A DNA stretch of 64,000 nucleotides. It comes from Pontibacter mucosus. Its GTDB lineage: Bacteria > Bacteroidota > Bacteroidia > Cytophagales > Hymenobacteraceae. Below are positions 59,368 to 64,000 of the stretch, one piece after another; the first letter of the stretch is position 1, and each line of letters starts with the position of its first letter. Where the stretch lies: assembly GCF_003054055.1 (NCBI RefSeq), contig NZ_QBKI01000001.1, forward strand, positions 558,001-622,000. The letters are read 5' to 3'. The notes under the pieces are model-generated. The model did not search any database and was not told where the DNA came from. It worked only from the letters and a program-made list of their open reading frames with translations. A program made the translations under genes and the position numbers.

Positions 59368-61125
59368 TTACCGGATCAGATCCACCTTGCGCTCCCCAAT
59401 CTGCTGGCGCCACATGGCATAGTATAACCCCTTTTGTTCTACCAGTTCCACGTGGTTGCCCTGCTCCACAATCTTGCCGCGTTCCAGCACATAAATAGTG
59501 TCGGCGTGCATGATGGTGGAGAGGCGGTGGGCGATCAGGATGGTGATCTGCTCGCGCAGGGCCGATATTTCCCGCACGGTGGCTGTGATCTCTTCTTCGG
59601 TAAGGGAGTCGAGGGCGGAGGTGGCTTCGTCGAAGATGAGCAGGCGCGGGTTGCGGATTAGGGCGCGGGCAATGGAAAGGCGCTGCTTTTCCCCTCCCGA
59701 CATTTTCAGGCCGCCCTCGCCTATCTGGGTATGGATGCCCTTCTCGGAGCGGGCCAGCAGGTTTGTAGCCGATGCTTTTCGCATGGCGGTTAGCACTTCC
59801 TCGTCGGTGGCGTCGGGCTTTACGTATTGCAGGTTCTCTTTGATGGTGCCCGAAAACAGGTTGGTCTCCTGCGTTACAAAGCCCAGCTGGCGGCGCGCCT
59901 CGTTCAGCCAGATTTCTTTTACGGGCGTGCCGTTGTAGTATATCTCCCCGCTATCAGGCAAGTATAAACCCACCAGCAGCTTTACCAGCGTGGATTTTCC
60001 CGAGCCCGATGGCCCCACAAAGGCAATGGTGTCGCCCGTGTTGGCCTCAAACGAGATGCCGTCCACGGAGTTCTGCGGCGCGCCCTTGTGCCGGAAAACC
60101 ACGTCCTCAAAGCGCAGTTGCTGCAAAGGCCCCACATCAATGGCCGACTCCGGCCGTGTCTCCACAGGCTTGTTCATCAGCTCGTCGAAGTTATGCAGGG
60201 AGGCCTCGGCTTCGCGGTAGGTAAGTATGATGGTGCCCATTTCCTGCAGCGGCCCGAAGATACTTACCGAGATAAACTGCATCGAGATAAGCTCGCCGGT
60301 GGAGAGCACATCCCGGAAAATGAGCCAGAGTAGCGTGAAAAGTATGGATTGCTTGAGCAGGTTGAGGGCAGTGCCCTGCAGGAAAGACAGCGTGCGCACC
60401 CGCTTCACTTTCTCCATCTCTAGCTCGAAAATCCGCTCGGTGTGCGCGCGCAGCCGCCTTATTTCAGGGTAGGTCAGGCCCAGGCTCTTTACCAGCTCAA
60501 TATTGCGCAGCGATTCCGTTATCACCCCCGACATCTTGTTCGTGGCCCTGTTGATGGAGCGTTGCATGGTTTTAATTTTAGCACTAAGTATACTTGTCAG
60601 GCCGCCCAGCACCACCATCCCAATTAAAAATATCGGCACCAGCGCCCAGTGCTTTGTTACTGCATACCACACCAGAAAGCCGACTCCTACCAAAGACGAA
60701 AACAGGATGTTGATAAACGAGTTGATGAAGCGCTCGGTATCGCGGCGCACCCGCTGCAGGATGGAAAGCGTTTCGCCGCTGTTCTGGTCGGCATACTCCT
60801 GGTAGGAGAGGCGCAGCGTTTGCTTAAGGCCGTCGTTAAATATCTGCACCCCAAATTTCTGCACCACCAGGTTGGTAAAGTACTCCTGAAACGCCTTGGC
60901 CAAACGTGAGAGCAACGCCACCGCCACGGCCAGCAACATCAGCCACAAGGCACCTTTTACCCGTTCTTCGCTCGTCATGGTAAAGGGTGGCGTGGCGTAA
61001 TTGTCGATGATCTTGCCGAAGATGATGGGATCGACCAGAGCCAGCACCTGGCTTATGCCGGCAAGTATGAGCGAAAGTATAACCAGCCCGCGGTGGGGCT
61101 GCAGGTAGTTCCAGAGAACGCGCAT
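59368..61125 (-). CDS. ABC exporter (fused membrane and ATPase domains)
   Basis: A 585-residue half-transporter. The first 320 residues are a type I exporter membrane domain of six helices. The ATPase follows: Walker A VGPSGSGKST with Lys377, Q-loop FVTQETN, signature MSGGEKQRLS at 475-484, Walker B RLLIFDEATSALD and the switch His in IAHRLST. It resembles MsbA-like and multidrug exporters and should work as a homodimer. The substrate is not predictable. Monocistronic. Confidence 0.95.
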   Translation of the reverse strand: MRVLWNYLQPHRGLVILSLILAGISQVLALVDPIIFGKIIDNYATPPFTMTSEERVKGALWLMLLAVAVALLSRLAKAFQEYFTNLVVQKFGVQIFNDGLKQTLRLSYQEYADQNSGETLSILQRVRRDTERFINSFINILFSSLVGVGFLVWYAVTKHWALVPIFLIGMVVLGGLTSILSAKIKTMQRSINRATNKMSGVITESLRNIELVKSLGLTYPEIRRLRAHTERIFELEMEKVKRVRTLSFLQGTALNLLKQSILFTLLWLIFRDVLSTGELISMQFISVSIFGPLQEMGTIILTYREAEASLHNFDELMNKPVETRPESAIDVGPLQQLRFEDVVFRHKGAPQNSVDGISFEANTGDTIAFVGPSGSGKSTLVKLLVGLYLPDSGEIYYNGTPVKEIWLNEARRQLGFVTQETNLFSGTIKENLQYVKPDATDEEVLTAMRKASATNLLARSEKGIHTQIGEGGLKMSGGEKQRLSIARALIRNPRLLIFDEATSALDSLTEEEITATVREISALREQITILIAHRLSTIMHADTIYVLERGKIVEQGNHVELVEQKGLYYAMWRQQIGERKVDLIR

Positions 61126-61260
61126 TCATGGGAGGTTTTGTACGGCTTATACGTACGGGCGGTGTGGGGAGTGGGTGCATCCGGCTTGTGGCCCGGGGAA
61201 AGTACACTGGCAGGCCGGAGGTAAAAACAGCGCGGGCGGGCAGAGCTGGAAAGAATAAAA

Positions 61261-61290
61261 AAGCGCCTGAAGCCGTAGCTCCAGGCGCTT
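61261..61290 (-). terminator. Terminator of the PepSY-like gene
   Basis: AAGCGCCTG and CAGGCGCTT (61261-61269 and 61282-61290) form a 9-bp stem, with AAAAAA on the left serving as the minus-strand U-tract. Confidence 0.75.
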
Positions 61291-61313
61291 ATCTATACTT
61301 TTATACTTTGTGC

Positions 61314-61760
61314 TTAATCCCAGTAGGCAGGCTCAGTCACTTCTTTGCCATCCGCTGAGAACACTACTTTTTTATCCTGGCCTTTCTGGTCGAGCTCCAC
61401 CTGGTAATAGGTTTTGCCGTCTTTTTCTACTTGCTCCATATCATCCAGGCGCATGCCTTTGTATTGCTGGGCAATGGCTGTGGTGATAGCCTCAGGCAGG
61501 TCTTTCTTCATGATGTCGCGTCTGGTCATGAGTATCTTGCCGGACGGGTCAATCATGGCGGCGTGGTCGATGCGGTCTACATCAAAATCAGCCTCGTAGT
61601 TTTCGCCGTGCTTTTCCCATTCCAGGTCGGTGGCATTAGCATATTTCTGGGTTAAGGCAGCCGATACTGCCTGTGGCACATCCTTGGCGGCAACGTCCTG
61701 TGCCTGGGCGGCTATAACCGAAGCTCCAACAAGGGCAAATCCAACTAATATCTTCTTCAT
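61314..61760 (-). CDS. Exported PepSY-like (DUF2874-type) protein
   Basis: A 148-residue periplasmic protein. The signal peptide is MKKILVGFALVGASVIAAQAQ. Two PepSY-like repeats follow: DVPQAVSAALTQKYANATDLEWEKHGENYEADF, then LPEAITTAIAQQYKGMRLDDMEQVEKDGKTYYQVEL. This pattern is characteristic of the Bacteroidota PepSY-like family, thought to bind or inhibit peptidases or act in envelope homeostasis, without proof. Monocistronic with a terminator. Confidence 0.88.
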   Translation of the reverse strand: MKKILVGFALVGASVIAAQAQDVAAKDVPQAVSAALTQKYANATDLEWEKHGENYEADFDVDRIDHAAMIDPSGKILMTRRDIMKKDLPEAITTAIAQQYKGMRLDDMEQVEKDGKTYYQVELDQKGQDKKVVFSADGKEVTEPAYWD

Positions 61761-61861
61761 GGTTCTTAGCTTTTAGTTTAAAATGGTTGAGGTACAAACG
61801 TACGCTTCGAATCTGAAGAAAATCTGAACTATGTGGTTGATTGGTAAATAGATGTGGGAAT

Positions 61862-63253
61862 TTATACTTTGTCGTTGCCCTGAAAGCCACTTTGTACAGG
61901 CATACCGTCCGGGTTGAAAAACTGCAATTGCTGCCGTGGGTACACAGGTATGATTCGGCCGCGGTATTCGGGTTTGGCTGTTTCTATGGTAAGGCGCAGC
62001 GACAATTCACTCTTCCATTTACGGCGCTCCCGGGCACCCACCAGGTAACGGATGATGATGTTGGTCCAGGACTCTTCCAGAGAAATGAAAACCTGCGGCT
62101 TTTCTGCGATGTTGAAATCGAGGCCGGCACGTTCGAGTAGTGCCGTATATTCCCTGGCAGGTTCTACCATATAATCGCCCAGCAGTTCCTCGGCCACCCC
62201 TCCGATTACCTCCAGCGAGAGCGGAATATCCGACTCGTTAGCCACGCCAAAAGCCAGCTCATCCCATACATAAGGAAAGTCGCGGGTGAGGTTGATGACC
62301 GTGCCGGTGAGAATCTCGTTGTTGGGGAAAGTAACCAGCCGCCCGGTAGGCTGCTCTGCCATCACAAAGCCCGGCTGGTACGGTGCCCCAATCTCCCACA
62401 CCGTAGTGGTCAGGAAATCGATGTGGTACACATCGCCAAAAACATCGCCCACACGCACCCGGTCGCCCACGCGGTAATAGCCCTGAAAGGAGTTGAGCAG
62501 CCAGCCCGTAAAGCTTTCAATAGGTGTCTGCAACGACCACGACAGTGCCAGGCCAATTAAACCCAGTGAGCCCAGCATGGCCCGGATATCGCCGGCCACC
62601 ACACTAATGGCAATGCCTATCGCCAGCAGCCATATGGCAATGGAGAAGAGGGAGATGATAGCGTTGGAGCGTTCCCAGCGGCCTAAAATCTTCTGAAGCA
62701 GCAGCCGGAGCAGGCGCACCGCTCCCCAGGCCAGCACCAAGGTGCCGAGGGCAATCAGCATCTTGGGCAGGTTGTAAAAAAAGCTGTCCCACATACTTTG
62801 CAGGGCGCTGATGGCCTCGTCGGCGGCCTCTTTCGAGGACAGTACCTGCGTGGTGTCTTTAGCCGCAACGGAATCCGGGGAAAGCAAATCGGATACGGCC
62901 ACCTTCTCTATCACCGCTACCGTGTCAATGGTGTCCTGCTCTCCGCCCTGGGCCAGCCCTGCCTCGCTGGGGGCAAACAGCAGCATCATGAAGCCTGTAA
63001 CAGCCACGGCCAGAATGGTGGCTTGCCGGAAGCTTTTCAGTCTGTTTCTGGCGCCTTGCACCGCAGAGCCGCTTCTTACCCGTTGGCGCCGGCGGGTCTT
63101 GCGGATATACTTCCCGGCGGACTGGGGGCTACGGTTTGTGCTGTAAGCTTGGTCAGGTGCTGCGGAGTAGCGGGCTCTGCCGTACGTGGGCTTGCGCGAC
63201 GTTGAGCGGCCGGGTCTTCCGGGGTTCCTGTTATCGTAGTTAGATGATGGCAT
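61862..63253 (-). CDS. MscS-family mechanosensitive channel
   Basis: A 463-residue mechanosensitive ion channel. The start is the ATG at 63253, six bases inside a longer TTG-initiated frame. A basic N-terminal 60 residues and a membrane helix near 75-95 precede an extracytoplasmic stretch. The MscS pore region lies around 165-250, with LLQKILGRWERSNAIISLFSIAIW and GLIGLALSWSLQTPIESFTGW. The beta domain follows with VGDRVRVGDVFGDVYHIDFLTTTVWE and NLTRDFPYVWDE. It protects against osmotic down-shock. Confidence 0.93.
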   Translation of the reverse strand: MPSSNYDNRNPGRPGRSTSRKPTYGRARYSAAPDQAYSTNRSPQSAGKYIRKTRRRQRVRSGSAVQGARNRLKSFRQATILAVAVTGFMMLLFAPSEAGLAQGGEQDTIDTVAVIEKVAVSDLLSPDSVAAKDTTQVLSSKEAADEAISALQSMWDSFFYNLPKMLIALGTLVLAWGAVRLLRLLLQKILGRWERSNAIISLFSIAIWLLAIGIAISVVAGDIRAMLGSLGLIGLALSWSLQTPIESFTGWLLNSFQGYYRVGDRVRVGDVFGDVYHIDFLTTTVWEIGAPYQPGFVMAEQPTGRLVTFPNNEILTGTVINLTRDFPYVWDELAFGVANESDIPLSLEVIGGVAEELLGDYMVEPAREYTALLERAGLDFNIAEKPQVFISLEESWTNIIIRYLVGARERRKWKSELSLRLTIETAKPEYRGRIIPVYPRQQLQFFNPDGMPVQSGFQGNDKV

Positions 63254-63422
63254 GGGCAATGGCTGCTTTCAAGTATACTTCTTCCCCTATACGCAGGTTG
63301 CTGCTGGTGTTCTGGTGCCGGCTCCTTTACCTGCGTTTATACTTTAGAGGATTTGCTCAATCTATACTTATACCTGCAGCGGCTTTTTACGTATTCATGC
63401 CTTGAACTAAAACTATACTATT

Positions 63423-63947
63423 ATGAACAAATCAAATCTAACGACACTGTGCATGCTGTTTGTGTGCATGCTGATGTCCTTTAGTGTAATGGCGCAGGAC
63501 ACAAAGCCGAAAGCCAGCCCGGCGGCTAAAGCCGAGGGTAAGATAGGCGATGTAAACGTAACCGTTAACTACAGCAGCCCATCGGTAAAAGACCGCAACA
63601 TCTGGGGCGGCCTGGTGCCTTACGGGCAGGTGTGGCGCTCCGGGGCCAACGAGGCGACCACCGTCACTTTTGATAAAGACGTGATGGTGGAAGGCCAGAA
63701 ACTGGCGGCCGGTACCTACAGCTTCTATACTTTGCCCAGCGAGGAGGAGTGGACCGTGATCTTCAACAAAAAGGCGAAGCAATGGGGCACGCAGTATGAC
63801 GAGAAAGAGGATGCCCTGCGCGTAAAGGTTACGCCACGCAAATCCGGCCAGATGAACGAGCGCCTGAAGTATGATGTGACGAAGGAGGGCTTGTTGCTGA
63901 GCTGGGAGAACCTGGAAGTGCCGGTGAAGATCACGGCTGGTAAATAA
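63423..63947 (+). CDS. DUF2911 exported protein
   Basis: A 174-residue secreted protein. The signal peptide is MNKSNLTTLCMLFVCMLMSFSVMAQ. The mature protein matches DUF2911: VNVTVNYSSPSVKDRNIWGGLVPYGQVWRSGANEATTVTF, LAAGTYSFYTLPSEEEWTVIFNK and LRVKVTPRKSG. This family is frequent in Bacteroidota and of unknown function, probably a beta-sandwich in the periplasm. The start follows an A-rich leader with TATACT. Confidence 0.9.
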   Translation: MNKSNLTTLCMLFVCMLMSFSVMAQDTKPKASPAAKAEGKIGDVNVTVNYSSPSVKDRNIWGGLVPYGQVWRSGANEATTVTFDKDVMVEGQKLAAGTYSFYTLPSEEEWTVIFNKKAKQWGTQYDEKEDALRVKVTPRKSGQMNERLKYDVTKEGLLLSWENLEVPVKITAGK

Positions 63948-63968
63948 GGTTGGTATAAGCCATGAGCA

Positions 63969-64000
63969 CAGGGGCAGTTGCATTGTAGCAGCTGCCCCTG
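63969..64000 (+). terminator. Terminator of the DUF2911 gene, cut by the window edge
   Basis: CAGGGGCAGTTGC (63969-63981) pairs with GCAGCTGCCCCTG (63988-64000) with one G-T pair. The following U-tract, if any, lies beyond the window. Confidence 0.7.

Noticed and set aside
1..64000. CRISPR arrays
   Set aside because: I found no regularly spaced direct repeats of 23-40 bases. All repeats seen are palindromic or irregularly placed.
1..64000. AAGTATA explained only as promoter -7 elements
   Set aside because: Most copies lie inside genes on both strands or in terminator loops, and TATACTTTG has one base too many to match TAnnTTTG. Promoter function cannot account for the bulk of sites.

Overview
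The window is a piece of a Bacteroidota chromosome, most likely a Hymenobacteraceae member of the Pontibacter type (family inference, not proven here). The evidence is a SusC/SusD pair, type IX secretion (T9SS) C-terminal sorting domains, FG-GAP and PorT-like surface proteins, -7 promoter elements of the Bacteroidota TAnnTTTG form, start codons in A-rich contexts without Shine-Dalgarno sequences, and a moderately GC-rich composition. There is no rRNA, CRISPR array, prophage or complete insertion sequence. One tRNA (Arg-CCT) and one REP-associated tyrosine transposase are present.

Layout. 0-8 kb: a YgjP-type metallopeptidase, small hydrophilic and membrane proteins, an NlpC/P60 hydrolase, a sulfurtransferase/YciI pair, an AT-rich orphan and a two-gene exported thioredoxin operon, divided by repeat-rich spacers. 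8-17.5 kb: an FG-GAP T9SS cargo protein, then core genes murF, rfbC, hflX, a SixA phosphatase and ppk1. 17.6-31 kb: two outer-membrane proteins (one a very large phosphoesterase/beta-barrel fusion), an HD-domain/Pycsar-effector-like membrane protein, tRNA-Arg, and a SusC-SusD-phosphoesterase operon. 31-36.4 kb: small secreted proteins and a type III polyketide synthase operon (FAD oxidoreductase, PKS, methyltransferase, then two tiny membrane proteins). 36.4-37.9 kb: a histone-deacetylase-like gene and a spacer with five DnaA-box-like 9-mers, a candidate replication origin. 38-45 kb: PorT-like, YceI and DJ-1/PfpI proteins, then a siderophore receptor with a PepSY membrane reductase. 45-57 kb: a mosaic repeat island, a transaminase/omega-amidase pair, a uracil-DNA glycosylase-like protein, two disordered proteins, a CheY-like regulator, a PAS-only protein and mfd. 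57-64 kb: the REP/RAYT locus, a J-domain coiled-coil protein, an ABC exporter, a PepSY-like protein, an MscS channel and a DUF2911 protein.

The most striking feature is not a gene. The heptamer AAGTATA (or TATACTT on the other strand) occurs about 150 times by hand count, where roughly five would be expected from base composition. It lies in coding regions, spacers and terminator loops alike. In genes it is read as Ile-Leu, Ser-Ile or Lys-Tyr-Lys, so it shapes local codon choice. Five sites are the full palindrome AAGTATACTT. It behaves like a genome-wide architectural or signal sequence whose role is unknown to me.
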